From Lebetimonas sp. JH292 (GTDB lineage: Bacteria; Campylobacterota; Campylobacteria; Campylobacterales; Nautiliaceae): a stretch of 39,143 bases of DNA. This document shows positions 17,043 through 25,521 of this stretch, in pieces; the stretch's first letter is position 1; the number at the start of each line of letters is the position of its first letter. The notes beneath the pieces were generated by a model. The model saw nothing but the letters and a program-made list of their open reading frames with translations, was not told the origin of the DNA and ran no database searches. The position numbers were made by a program, and so were the translations under genes. The stretch spans positions 1-39,143 of the forward strand of contig NZ_ATHQ01000004.1 in NCBI RefSeq assembly GCF_000523275.1, in the 5' to 3' direction.

Positions 17043-18111
17043 AATACCTATAGGCCCTTTTCACATAGGACTGGAAGAGCCTATTTATTTTAAAATAGAT
17101 TTAGAAGGTGAAACGGTTAAAGATGTAGATATGATAAACGGTTTTGTCCACAGGGGTATAGAATATCTTGCAATGCAGAAAAATTTTTTTCAAAATTTAA
17201 TTCTTACAGAAAGGGTCTGTTCACTTTGTTCTAACAATCATCCTTTTACTTATGTAATGGCGGTGGAAAAAATTGCCGGTATTGAAGTCAGTAAAAGGGC
17301 GAATTATTTAAGGGTTGTGGCGGATGAAGTAAAAAGAATAGCATCGCATATGTTCAATTTAAGTATGCTTGCCCATTTGGTCGGTTTTCATTCTTTAATG
17401 ACACAGACAATGGAAGCCAGGGAAATTATGCAGGATATCAAAGAATCAATCTGGGGTAACAGAATGGATATGAGCGCAAATACACTTGGAGGTGTTAAAT
17501 ATGACCTCGATGAAGGCCAGATTGAATATATTTTAAGAAGACTTGATGAACTTGAACCTCAGGTGGATGAATTAATGGATATTTATTTTAATCATAAAAT
17601 TGTAAAAGCAAGGACTGTGGGAGTCGGTGTTTTACCAAAAGAGGATGCTTTGCGTTTAGGTGTTACAGGACCGACTGCCAGGGGAAGCGGTGTTAATAAT
17701 GACATTAGGGCAAAAGCCCCGTATGCCGCTTATGACGAATTGAAGGTAAATGTTATGTTGGAAGAGAGCGGCGATGTACATGCAAGAACAAAAGTCAGAT
17801 GGAGAGAAATAAAAGAATCAATAAGGCTTGTAAGAGAAGCTGTAACTAATTTACCGGAGGGTCCTTATGTACTTGATAAAAGACCTCATATTCCTGCCGG
17901 CGAAGCAGTAACAAGAACCGAAGCCCCGAGGGGAGAACTTATATATTATCTTAAAGCCGATGGAAGGCAAAAACCCGAAAGGATGAGATGGAGGGTGCCT
18001 ACATATATGAACTGGGAAGCTCTCAGGGTGATGATTCCGGGCAATAAATTAAGTGATGTTGCTGTAATTTTCAACAGTATCGACCCTTGTATTTCATGTA
18101 CAGAAAGATAA
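17032..18111 (+). CDS. cooH: group 4 [NiFe] hydrogenase catalytic large subunit (CooH)
   Basis: The 359-aa catalytic subunit that makes or oxidises H2. Both nickel-binding pairs are intact: ERVCSLCSNNH (cysteines 63 and 66) and DPCISC (cysteines 353 and 356), so it is a true hydrogenase rather than a complex I NuoD. The protein ends three residues after the last cysteine (TER), with no C-terminal extension, so unlike most [NiFe] enzymes it should not need an endopeptidase; R. rubrum CooH is known for the same feature. The ATG at 17032 has AAAGGG upstream; an in-frame ATG at 17017 is less likely. It shares the operon with HypA for nickel insertion. Confidence 0.95.
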   Translation: MSTKIPIGPFHIGLEEPIYFKIDLEGETVKDVDMINGFVHRGIEYLAMQKNFFQNLILTERVCSLCSNNHPFTYVMAVEKIAGIEVSKRANYLRVVADEVKRIASHMFNLSMLAHLVGFHSLMTQTMEAREIMQDIKESIWGNRMDMSANTLGGVKYDLDEGQIEYILRRLDELEPQVDELMDIYFNHKIVKARTVGVGVLPKEDALRLGVTGPTARGSGVNNDIRAKAPYAAYDELKVNVMLEESGDVHARTKVRWREIKESIRLVREAVTNLPEGPYVLDKRPHIPAGEAVTRTEAPRGELIYYLKADGRQKPERMRWRVPTYMNWEALRVMIPGNKLSDVAVIFNSIDPCISCTER

Positions 18112-18131
18112 AATAAAAAGGAGAATTAATA

Positions 18132-18653
18132 ATGGCTAATAAGTTTATTTTTGCTGATCCTAAAAAATGTATAGGATGTTTGAACTGTGAGCTTGCATGT
18201 GCGGCTAAACATATGGGTGTTCCCTTTGAAGAAGCTTATGATAAGGCGTTAAACGGGGGAGTTGAATTGATACACAGAAATACTGTTATTAAAATGAACG
18301 GAATAACTGCCCCGATGCAGTGTATGCAGTGTGAAGATGCGCCGTGTGTTGAGGCATGCCCTATAGACATTATAAGATATGAAAACAATTATGTAAAAAT
18401 TTACGAAGACGACTGTATAGGATGTCGAAGCTGTGCGATGGTGTGCCCTTTCGGTGCTATAAATATGGCAAAAAGCAATTCTACAAACGTCAGCGGACTT
18501 GTTGCGATTAAATGTGATTTGTGCGGCGGAGAGGAAGGAAAGCAGGCATGTGTAAACATCTGCCCTACTGATGCGATTGAGCTTATAGACTATGATGAAT
18601 ATAAAAAAAGAAAACAACAAAACGCATTTGAAAGATTAAATCAGGATGCATGA
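18132..18653 (+). CDS. cooF: polyferredoxin, CooF/HydN-like electron carrier
   Basis: A 173-aa cytosolic iron-sulfur protein with four [4Fe-4S] motifs in the usual DMSO-reductase-B/CooF arrangement: CIGCLNCELACA (residue 13 on), CMQCEDAPCVEACP (about 63), CIGCRSCAMVCP (about 95) and CDLCGGEEGKQACVNICP (about 126). CooF carries electrons from CO dehydrogenase to the Coo hydrogenase. No cooS is present here, so another partner is likely, such as the flavoprotein encoded two genes downstream or a soluble ferredoxin. GGAG precedes the ATG by 8 nt. The stop lies within the hypA start region (overlap of 8 nt). Confidence 0.88.
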   Translation: MANKFIFADPKKCIGCLNCELACAAKHMGVPFEEAYDKALNGGVELIHRNTVIKMNGITAPMQCMQCEDAPCVEACPIDIIRYENNYVKIYEDDCIGCRSCAMVCPFGAINMAKSNSTNVSGLVAIKCDLCGGEEGKQACVNICPTDAIELIDYDEYKKRKQQNAFERLNQDA

Positions 18654-18981
18654 GCTATCAATTGTTCAATCTATGATGAAACTTGTTGAAAAACATGCAA
18701 AAAACAGAGAAGTTGAAAAAATAGTGGTAAAAATAGGGAAAATGAGCGGGATAGAGCCCTATTTTTTAAAAGAGAGTTTTGATTTTTTCAAAGAAAATAC
18801 CGTTTGTAAAAATGCCGAAATGGAAATAATAGAAGTAGGTATTAAAATAAAGTGTTTTGAATGTGGAAGTGAGAGTGAAATAAAAGGTTTTGATTTTCAC
18901 TGTCCTGTATGCGGAAGTGAAAAAACGGAAATAATAAGCGGTGAAGAAATGCATATAGAATATATTGAGTTAAAGGAGTGA
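18646..18981 (+). CDS. hypA: hydrogenase nickel-insertion protein HypA
   Basis: A 111-aa nickel metallochaperone that delivers Ni to the [NiFe] large subunit with HypB. The N-terminal MHELSIVQ contains the nickel-binding His2. The zinc site is the pair KCFECG (about residue 70) and HCPVCG (about 88), at standard spacing. It overlaps the polyferredoxin gene by 8 nt and lies in the operon of its client, while hypB-F must be elsewhere. Confidence 0.95.
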   Translation: MHELSIVQSMMKLVEKHAKNREVEKIVVKIGKMSGIEPYFLKESFDFFKENTVCKNAEMEIIEVGIKIKCFECGSESEIKGFDFHCPVCGSEKTEIISGEEMHIEYIELKE

Positions 18982-18983
18982 TA

Positions 18984-20405
18984 ATGAAAAAAGATTTTAA
19001 AGCGGTTCCTAAAAAAATTCAAAGAAAAAGAGAAGCCAATGAAAGGGTAAAAGATTTTGAACCGGTTTATATTGAGTTTAATGAAGAAGAAGCCGCACAG
19101 CAGGCTAAAAGATGTCTTACCTGTCCTATAGATGTTTTAAGGGGGCTTGAGAGCGAATTTAATTTTTGCAGAACAGGATGCCCTCTTAATAATTATATTC
19201 CAGAGTGGATAAGAGAAGTAAGACGCGGAAATTTGAAAAAAGCATTTGAGCTTAGTAACGAAAAATCCCCTTTTCCTGAAATTATGGGAAGAGTGTGCCC
19301 GCATGACAGTTTGTGTCAGGGAAATTGCGTATTATCCAAAACAGACCATGGAAGCGTGGCAATAGGTGCTATTGAAGTTTTTATCAGCGAAGAAGGATTT
19401 AAAAAAGGATATAAACCATATTACGGAGAAGATAGAAGGAGAAAAAAAAGAGTCGCTGTAATAGGCAGCGGACCTGCCGGGATGAGCTGCGCCACTTTTC
19501 TTTTAAGAGGCGGGGCAAATGTGGAAATTTTTGAAAAATCCGACAGACCGGGTGGACTTTTAACATACGGTATTCCTAATTTCAAACTTGATAAGGAAGT
19601 TGTTTTCAGAAGATTTAAATGGATGCAAGAAGCTGGGCTTAAAATTCATTTGAATTCACCTATTTTAGAAGAAAAAGATTTTGAAAAGATTGTTGAAAAT
19701 TTTGATGCAGTGTTTATAGGTGTCGGTGCTCCAAGCGGCAGGGGGGCGAGAATGGAAAATGAAAATGCTAACGGTGTTTATCATGTAATGGATATTTTAA
19801 CAAACGCTCAAAAAAGAGTTTTTCAGGATTTTGACGATTGTGTTTTAAAAGATAAAAGAATTGTTGTTATAGGCGGTGGTGACAGTGCCATGGATGCAGT
19901 AAGAACCAGTGTAAGGGCAGGGGCCAAGGAAGTTTACTGTGTATATAGAAGAGATGAATCCAATATGCCTGGAAGCAAAAAAGAAGTTGTAAATGCAAAA
20001 GAAGAAGGTGTAAAATTTAAATTTTACACAGCACCAAAAGCTGTAATGGTTGATGAAAATAATAATGTAAAAGGAATTGTGTGTCAGCAGACTGAACTGG
20101 GAGAGCCAGATGAGAGCGGAAGAAAAAGGGTTAGAGTTATAGAAGAGAGTGATTTTGAAATTCCTTGTGATATAATTATATTGGCGTTAGGGTTTGATAC
20201 CGTTAAATTCCCTTGGTATGAGCATGCCGGTATTGAGACTGACAAATGGGGATGTCCTGTTGTAAATAAAAAATATCAGACCACTAATGAAAAAGTTTTT
20301 GTCGGAGGAGATGCAATTAGAGGTGCCGATTTGGTTGTAACAGCTGCAAGAGACGGAAGAGAAGCGGCAGTTGGCATTTTAGAATATTTAGGATTAAAGG
20401 ATTAA
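18984..20405 (+). CDS. NAD(P)H-dependent flavoprotein, GltD/NfnB-like
   Basis: A 473-aa protein of the glutamate synthase small-subunit family. An N-terminal iron-sulfur domain has cysteines in [21 protein letters not shown] and [15 protein letters not shown] (residues about 45-120). An FAD dinucleotide fold follows at [14 protein letters not shown] (about 156), then an NAD(P)H fold at [21 protein letters not shown] (about 294) with the YRRDESNMP block, and a C-terminal [23 protein letters not shown] motif. No glutamate synthase large subunit is nearby. Its place between a hydrogenase ferredoxin and fumarate reductase suggests it connects NAD(P)H, ferredoxin and fumarate reduction; that is inference. 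The ATG at 18984 is chosen for AAAGGAG at 18972-18978; a GTG at 18978 is in frame. Confidence 0.88.
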   Translation: MKKDFKAVPKKIQRKREANERVKDFEPVYIEFNEEEAAQQAKRCLTCPIDVLRGLESEFNFCRTGCPLNNYIPEWIREVRRGNLKKAFELSNEKSPFPEIMGRVCPHDSLCQGNCVLSKTDHGSVAIGAIEVFISEEGFKKGYKPYYGEDRRRKKRVAVIGSGPAGMSCATFLLRGGANVEIFEKSDRPGGLLTYGIPNFKLDKEVVFRRFKWMQEAGLKIHLNSPILEEKDFEKIVENFDAVFIGVGAPSGRGARMENENANGVYHVMDILTNAQKRVFQDFDDCVLKDKRIVVIGGGDSAMDAVRTSVRAGAKEVYCVYRRDESNMPGSKKEVVNAKEEGVKFKFYTAPKAVMVDENNNVKGIVCQQTELGEPDESGRKRVRVIEESDFEIPCDIIILALGFDTVKFPWYEHAGIETDKWGCPVVNKKYQTTNEKVFVGGDAIRGADLVVTAARDGREAAVGILEYLGLKD

Positions 20406-20406
20406 A

Positions 20407-22113
20407 ATGATTCCAATTTATAAAAGCGATGTGGTTATAGTTGGGGCTGGACTGGCTGGACTTGCTGCGGCAAGAGAGCTGAGCAGGGCCGGTAAAAATG
20501 TAACGGTTCTTACAAAACTTCATCCTCTGCGTTCACACTCAGGTGCCGCTCAGGGTGGAATAAATGCGGCTTTGGCTGATGATGACAAGGCTGAATTTCA
20601 TATGTTCGACACTGTTAAAGGAAGTGATTATTTAGCAGATCAGGATGCGGTTGAGCTTATGTGTTCAAAGGCGCCTGAGACAATCAGATGGATTGAAAGA
20701 ATGGGGGCGGTTTTTAGCAGAAGGGAAGATGGCAGAATTGCCCAGAGGCCTTTTGGGGGTCAGAGTAAACCGAGAGCATGTTTTGCAAAAGACAGAACCG
20801 GACTTACGCTCCTTCAGACAATTTACGAACAGTGTGTGAGAGAAAATGTGTTAATGCTTGATGAATGGTATGTAAGTGATATTTTATATGAAAATGGCAA
20901 AGCTTACGGAGTTGCGGCTTTTAATATAAGGGATTTAAGTTTTGCCATTTTTAATGCAAAGGCCGTTATGTTTGCAACAGGAGGATATGCAAGGGCTTTT
21001 AAAATAAATTCAAACGCACATGCAAATACAGGGGACGGTCTTTCTATATTTGCAAGAAAAGGGCTGCCGCTTGAAGATATGGAATTTGTGCAGTTTCACC
21101 CTACGGGACTTGCCGGAAGCGGAATATTAATGAGTGAAGCCGCAAGAGGCGAGGGTGGTAAACTGATAAACGGACTTGGTGAGAGGTTTATGGAAAAATA
21201 TGCACCTGAAAAAATGGAACTGGCTCCTAGAGATGTTGTAAGCAGGGCTATTATGAAAGAAATAATCGAAGGAAGGGGTGCAAAAGAAGACCATTTTGCA
21301 GTTTATCTTGATTTAACTCATTTGGGAGAAAAGAAAATACAAGAAAGACTTCCGGAACTAAGGGATTTGGCTTTGACATTTTTAGGCAGGGATATGGTAA
21401 AAGAGCCTATTTTAATTTCTGCAACCGCCCATTATTCAATGGGAGGAATACCTGTTGATATAAACGGACATGTCAGAAAATCGACTGATGAATTAAGCGA
21501 AGGTCTTTATGCGGCTGGTGAATGCGCCTGTGTTAGTGTTCACGGTGCCAACAGGCTTGGGGCTAATTCACTGCTTGAGGCACTCTTTTTTGGAAGATGG
21601 GTAGGCGGCCAGATTGCTGAAGATTTAAAAGATATTGATTTTAAAGAAGCAAAAACAAGCGACGTAGAAAATGCTTTAAGTGAAGTTGATTTTCTTTTGA
21701 ATAACAACGGAGATGAGAGAACATCCAAAATAAGGGAAGAGCTGCAGGAGCTTATGAGTACAAAAGTAGGTGTTTTCAGGGAGGAAAAAAATCTGCTTGA
21801 GGCAAAAGAAAAAATAAAAGAACTTCGCAATAGATATAAAAATATAAAACTCGATGACAAATCAAAAGTTTATAATACTGATTTGCAAGAAGCAATAGAA
21901 CTTGGTCATATGCTTGATTATGCACTGTTTATTACTGCCGGCGCAGTTGAAAGAAAAGAAAGCAGGGGGGCGCATTTCAGGGAAGATTTTCCAAAAAGAG
22001 ACGATGAAAATTTCTTAAAACATACATTCGGTTATTTGGAAAACGATAACATAAAAATTGAATATGCCCCTGTAAAAATAACAAAATTCGAACCTCAAGA
22101 GAGAAAATATTAA
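20407..22113 (+). CDS. frdA: fumarate reductase / succinate dehydrogenase flavoprotein subunit
   Basis: The 568-aa catalytic subunit interconverting fumarate and succinate. FAD fold [14 protein letters not shown] at residues 9-22; the histidine for covalent FAD is His44 in [10 protein letters not shown]. Active-site segments are [13 protein letters not shown] (about 227), [11 protein letters not shown] with the catalytic arginine (about 279), TAHYSMGGI (about 342) and [13 protein letters not shown] (about 379). There is no Tat or Sec signal, unlike the periplasmic methylmenaquinol:fumarate reductases of Campylobacter and Wolinella, so the active site should be cytoplasmic. It starts 1 nt after the flavoprotein stop. 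Direction cannot be read from sequence; the operon context favours fumarate reduction for a reductive TCA cycle. Confidence 0.93.
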   Translation: MIPIYKSDVVIVGAGLAGLAAARELSRAGKNVTVLTKLHPLRSHSGAAQGGINAALADDDKAEFHMFDTVKGSDYLADQDAVELMCSKAPETIRWIERMGAVFSRREDGRIAQRPFGGQSKPRACFAKDRTGLTLLQTIYEQCVRENVLMLDEWYVSDILYENGKAYGVAAFNIRDLSFAIFNAKAVMFATGGYARAFKINSNAHANTGDGLSIFARKGLPLEDMEFVQFHPTGLAGSGILMSEAARGEGGKLINGLGERFMEKYAPEKMELAPRDVVSRAIMKEIIEGRGAKEDHFAVYLDLTHLGEKKIQERLPELRDLALTFLGRDMVKEPILISATAHYSMGGIPVDINGHVRKSTDELSEGLYAAGECACVSVHGANRLGANSLLEALFFGRWVGGQIAEDLKDIDFKEAKTSDVENALSEVDFLLNNNGDERTSKIREELQELMSTKVGVFREEKNLLEAKEKIKELRNRYKNIKLDDKSKVYNTDLQEAIELGHMLDYALFITAGAVERKESRGAHFREDFPKRDDENFLKHTFGYLENDNIKIEYAPVKITKFEPQERKY

Positions 22114-22123
22114 AGGGTTGATA

Positions 22124-23092
22124 ATGGAAATTACTTTAAAAGTTTACAGGTTTAATCCCAAAAAGGATGATAAACCTCATTTTGATAAATATAAACTCGA
22201 ATTAAGAGAGGATGCGGTTTTATTGGATGCGCTTAATGAAATAAAATGGAAGTTTGACGGAAGCCTCAGTTACAGAAGAAGCTGCAGGCATGGAATATGC
22301 GGAAGCTGCGCAGTTAAATTAAACGGTAAAAATGTTTTAGCATGCAAAACGCCGTTAAAAGAAGCAATTGAAGATTTTGGCGAAGTGCTTATAGTTGAGC
22401 CGTTAAGCAAAAATAGGGAAAAAATTATAAAAGACTTGGTAATAGATAAAAAAGATTTCTGGGATAAAAATAAAAAAGTAAAACCGTATCTTATAGCAAA
22501 TATAGACGAACATCCCGAAAAAGAAAATTTAGTAAAACCCGAAGAAGTGGAAGCATTGGAAAATGCGGATTACTGTATTGCCTGCGGATGCTGCTTTTAT
22601 GCATGTGAAAGTATCAGGGCTAATAAAGATTTTCTCGGACCTCAGGCTCTTGCTAAAACATACAGATTTAGTGCTGATGGCAGAGATGAAGCTAAAAAAG
22701 AAAGGCTGGAATTTGTTGATAAATTGGGAATTGGTGTGTGGGATTGCGTAAAATGTCAGGCCTGTATAGAGGTTTGCCCTAAGGGAGTGGATCCGTTTAC
22801 TAAAATCACCCATCTTCATAATCAGATTTTTGAAGAAGGTGTCGCCAAGAAAAATGTGGCTGCCAAACATGCAGAAGGATTTGTACATTCTATAAAAAAA
22901 CACGGTATTTTAGACGAAGGAATGCTTGTTTTATATTCTGAGGGTATTAATGTGGCAAGACATTTGCCTGAAGCTATGGAAATGCTTAAAAAAGGCAAAA
23001 TAAAATTTCCATGGAATATGCCTAAATCTGAAGGTGTGGAAGAGATTAAAAAATTAGTTGAAATATCACAAACACACGAATTAAAGGGTTAA
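22124..23092 (+). CDS. frdB: fumarate reductase / succinate dehydrogenase iron-sulfur subunit
   Basis: A 322-aa protein. The N-terminal ferredoxin domain has the [2Fe-2S] ligands in SCRHGICGSCA (about residue 54) plus a later cysteine at LACKTP. The C-terminal domain has CIACGCCFYAC (about 148) and CVKCQACIEVCPKG (about 208), for the [4Fe-4S] and [3Fe-4S] or [4Fe-4S] clusters. About 70 extra C-terminal residues resemble the longer SdhB/MfrB of the non-classical type E enzymes. AAGGG lies about 7 nt before the ATG at 22124; an in-frame TTG at 22118 is less likely. No cytochrome b anchor gene follows; the next gene is a CCG protein. Confidence 0.93.
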   Translation: MEITLKVYRFNPKKDDKPHFDKYKLELREDAVLLDALNEIKWKFDGSLSYRRSCRHGICGSCAVKLNGKNVLACKTPLKEAIEDFGEVLIVEPLSKNREKIIKDLVIDKKDFWDKNKKVKPYLIANIDEHPEKENLVKPEEVEALENADYCIACGCCFYACESIRANKDFLGPQALAKTYRFSADGRDEAKKERLEFVDKLGIGVWDCVKCQACIEVCPKGVDPFTKITHLHNQIFEEGVAKKNVAAKHAEGFVHSIKKHGILDEGMLVLYSEGINVARHLPEAMEMLKKGKIKFPWNMPKSEGVEEIKKLVEISQTHELKG

Positions 23093-23093
23093 T

Positions 23094-23957
23094 ATGAAAT
23101 ATGCACTTTACACCGGTTGTACAGCTAAAGAATCAACACCTGAACTTTTAAAATCTACTTTATTGGTGGCAAAAACACTGGGTATAGAAATAGAAGTTTT
23201 AAATGAGGCCAGCTGCTGCGGGGCCGGACATCTGCAGGATTTTGATGAATTCCTATCACTGGTAATAAATGCAAGAAATATATGCCTTGCTGAAAAAAGA
23301 GGCCTTAAAATGGTAACACTTTGCAATACATGCCAGCTGATGCTTGAAAACACCAAAAGAAAACTGGATGTTGATGAAAAATTAAAAGAAAAAGTTAATC
23401 AGAAACTGGGCGAACTTGGTTATAGATATGTGGGCAATACTAAAATACAGCATTTCTTATATGCTATTTTAGAAGATATAGGATATGAGGAAATTGCAAA
23501 ACATATAAAAAGACCTCTTAATCTAAAAATTGCCCCGTTTTACGGATGTCATATAATAAGACCTTCAAAAACACATGACGGGGATAATTTAAATGAAAAC
23601 CCTTATAAGCCAAATGCAATAGAGAATCTTATAAAAGTATTGATGGGTGAAAGTATTGATTATCCTACAAAACTTAAATGTTGCGGTTTTCATGTTGATT
23701 TACAAAATACTCCTGTTAGTGAAAAATTAACTTCTAATATTTTGGAAGATGCTACAAATGCCGGAGCTGAGGCGATTGTTACGCCGTGTCCTTTGTGTCA
23801 TCTAAACCTTGATGTAAAACAAAGGGCTATTGCAAAAAGGGAAAATAAGGATTTTAATATACCTGTTCTTCATCTGCCTGAAATGCTGGCTTTGGCGTTT
23901 GGATATTCTGCTGAAGAAATAGGGTTAAATCATCATGTAATAGATGTAAAATTTTAA
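23094..23957 (+). CDS. CCG-domain subunit (HdrB / SdhE-like) of fumarate reductase
   Basis: A 287-aa protein with two cysteine-rich CCG domains: YTGCTAKES with ASCCGAGH (about residues 9 and 41), and FYGCHIIRPS, KCCGFHVD and PCPLCHLN (about 149-230). Such domains bind a non-cubane [4Fe-4S] cluster pair in heterodisulfide reductase HdrB, and replace the haem anchor in type E succinate dehydrogenases and methanogen thiol:fumarate reductase. No transmembrane helix is seen, so it would keep the complex soluble or peripheral. It begins 1 nt after frdB and is the last gene of the operon, with a terminator across its stop codon. Confidence 0.9.
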   Translation: MKYALYTGCTAKESTPELLKSTLLVAKTLGIEIEVLNEASCCGAGHLQDFDEFLSLVINARNICLAEKRGLKMVTLCNTCQLMLENTKRKLDVDEKLKEKVNQKLGELGYRYVGNTKIQHFLYAILEDIGYEEIAKHIKRPLNLKIAPFYGCHIIRPSKTHDGDNLNENPYKPNAIENLIKVLMGESIDYPTKLKCCGFHVDLQNTPVSEKLTSNILEDATNAGAEAIVTPCPLCHLNLDVKQRAIAKRENKDFNIPVLHLPEMLALAFGYSAEEIGLNHHVIDVKF

Positions 23958-23976
23958 GGCTTTCGCCTTATTTTTT
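23956..23976 (+). terminator. intrinsic terminator of the hydrogenase-fumarate reductase operon
   Basis: AAGGC (23956-23960) and GCCTT (23965-23969) form a stem around a TTTC loop, followed by ATTTTTTAT. It includes the stop codon of the last operon gene and overlaps the end of the convergent minus-strand gene. Confidence 0.75.
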
Positions 23977-24423
23977 ATCTTTACATAAATTTTTATTTAA
24001 TTTAAAAATTTCTTTTATTTTTTCTAAATCTTTTTCTTTTGAATAAATATGTTTTAGCATAAGCTTTTCACAATTGTTGTTTAAATCAATTCCAAATTTT
24101 TCAAAAAAATCTTTATAATCACTTAATTTCTTTTTAACTCTATAATAATAAACCAAATGAGATAAAGATAATAAAAAAACAGCTAAAAAAAATAATATAA
24201 TCGAAAATATTTTTTTATTTGTTCCATAGGGAATTGCCTGATAAGTAGCAATAATAAGTATTGCTAATGAAAATATTACAGCACCTATATAATAATTTTT
24301 TTCGGAAGTAATAATAAAAAGATAATTATCAAAATTTTTTTCAATTTTGGCTGCTTTATATAAATTATAAAAGCTCATCAATACAATAACTGCACTTGTT
24401 AATATTAATATATCATAAAACAT
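23968..24423 (-). CDS. small membrane protein of unknown function
   Basis: I do not recognise the family. The 151-aa product has three hydrophobic stretches (ILILTSAVIVLMSFYNLY at the N-terminus, YIGAVIFSLAILIIATY and IFSIILFFLAVFLLSLSHLVYYY) and a charged, lysine-rich cytosolic tail of about 50 residues ending in CKDKK. The ATG at 24421-24423 has AAGGAA upstream and overlaps the end of the response regulator gene by 11 nt, so the two are coupled. This pairing suggests a membrane partner or output of that regulator, but there is no sensor-kinase motif. An earlier in-frame ATG at 24456 lies inside the regulator gene. Confidence 0.6.
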   Translation of the reverse strand: MFYDILILTSAVIVLMSFYNLYKAAKIEKNFDNYLFIITSEKNYYIGAVIFSLAILIIATYQAIPYGTNKKIFSIILFFLAVFLLSLSHLVYYYRVKKKLSDYKDFFEKFGIDLNNNCEKLMLKHIYSKEKDLEKIKEIFKLNKNLCKDKK

Positions 24424-25081
24424 GTAATTCCTTAAATTCAATTTTGTAATAATCATTTGGAAAATGAACGCTTTTAATTAAAAATTTTTTATTGTTGATT
24501 TTTTCTGTTTTTTCTTTTTTGAAATCAAATTCAATATTAAATTTATCTTCAAATTCTTCTAAATCGTTAATTTTACCAAAAATATTTTTAAAAGGTTTGT
24601 TACAGATTATGTTTTGATTATTTTTACAGATACAGATTGGATAATTTTTTTCTTCTATTAAATTTTTTAAAATTTCCAAATATTCTTTTGTCTCTTTTCT
24701 TTCATTGATAATTTTTGCAAATTTTTTTAATGTCTTAAACAGAGAATCTTTAAAAATGGGTTTTGTCAAATATCCGTCAATTCCTATATCAATAGCTTTT
24801 TTCATATAATCCATATCTGAAAAAGCGGTAATTACAAGAATTATAATGTTTTTATCTCTGTTTTTGATATATTCGGAAAGTTCCAAACCGGAAATTTCAG
24901 GCATTTTAATATCTGTAATTATTAAATCTAAATTATTGTTGTTAAAAATTTCAATTGCTTTTTTTGCATCTTCCGCAATAAAAAATTTATTGAATAAATC
25001 CTTAACAAGTAACGAAAAAGCTTCTCTTACCATTTCGTCGTCTTCTACAAAAAGAACGTTTAAATTTTTTAATCCCCGCAT
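24413..25081 (-). CDS. orphan response regulator with receiver and PAS-like region
   Basis: A 222-aa protein. Residues about 6-125 form a receiver domain with all key residues: the acidic pair in FVEDDE, the phospho-acceptor aspartate in ITDIKMPEISG, the threonine in VITAFSD and the lysine in LTKPIF. A helical linker follows, and the last 80 residues (ICKNNQNIICNKPFKNIFG onward) look like a degenerate PAS domain rather than a DNA-binding output. No histidine kinase gene is in the window. It overlaps the CinA-like gene upstream by 13 nt and a membrane-protein gene downstream by 11 nt, in the adk unit. The output is unknown. Confidence 0.8.
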   Translation of the reverse strand: MRGLKNLNVLFVEDDEMVREAFSLLVKDLFNKFFIAEDAKKAIEIFNNNNLDLIITDIKMPEISGLELSEYIKNRDKNIIILVITAFSDMDYMKKAIDIGIDGYLTKPIFKDSLFKTLKKFAKIINERKETKEYLEILKNLIEEKNYPICICKNNQNIICNKPFKNIFGKINDLEEFEDKFNIEFDFKKEKTEKINNKKFLIKSVHFPNDYYKIEFKELHVL

Positions 25082-25521
25082 TCTTCAAACTTTATATTTT
25101 TATTGGCTAGCTCATTTTTAAACCATTCATAAACTTTTTTTGCACCATCTCCAGCAAAAGATATTTCACTGGTATAATCCAGCTTTGGCAAAGTGGAAAA
25201 TTCTACACTTTTAGGGATTTTATTCATAATATCAAGCATTTCAGATTCTTTTGCATGTGCTAAAAGAGTGTAGCGTTTCTTTTTATTTTTTAAAGGAAAA
25301 AATTTATCCAGAGCTTCTATAGTCATAGGATGTGCCATTTCAGGAAATCCCGGCATAAAGAAAAATTTGTTATCAATATAAAATCCGGGAAAACCGTTTA
25401 TAGGATTATTCCAAAGAGGCTTTGCATTTTTAGGCCAGTATGCCAGAGGGTATTTTTTTGAATTATCAACACCCGGAAATTTTTTATCTATTTTTTTTAT
25501 AAAATCCTGATTATATTTCAT
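25069..25521 (-). CDS. CinA/MoCF-like protein, C-terminal part (split gene)
   Basis: A 150-aa continuation of the competence/damage-inducible CinA-type molybdopterin-binding domain family. AYWPKNAKPLWNNPINGFPG and the FFMPGFPEMAHPM block correspond to the conserved N-P-x-G-x-x-P-G and P-G-x-P-x-E motifs that normally follow the GGIGATPDD motif in one polypeptide. That first motif is encoded by the gene immediately upstream in a different frame. The ATG here overlaps the upstream TGA as ATGA, so the halves could be made by coupled reinitiation. Alternatively one base is missing near 25521-25526. Family role: nicotinamide-nucleotide or pterin-related hydrolysis in some members; not assignable here. 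Confidence 0.7.
   Translation of the reverse strand: MKYNQDFIKKIDKKFPGVDNSKKYPLAYWPKNAKPLWNNPINGFPGFYIDNKFFFMPGFPEMAHPMTIEALDKFFPLKNKKKRYTLLAHAKESEMLDIMNKIPKSVEFSTLPKLDYTSEISFAGDGAKKVYEWFKNELANKNIKFEECGD

Noticed and set aside
11174-18111. Interpretation of the large cluster as NADH dehydrogenase (complex I)
   Set aside because: CooH retains both Ni-binding CxxC pairs, and NuoE/F/G, A, J and K are absent.
18984-20405. Glutamate synthase small subunit as the function of the flavoprotein
   Set aside because: No large subunit nearby, and the operon context is hydrogenase plus fumarate reductase; kept only as family name.
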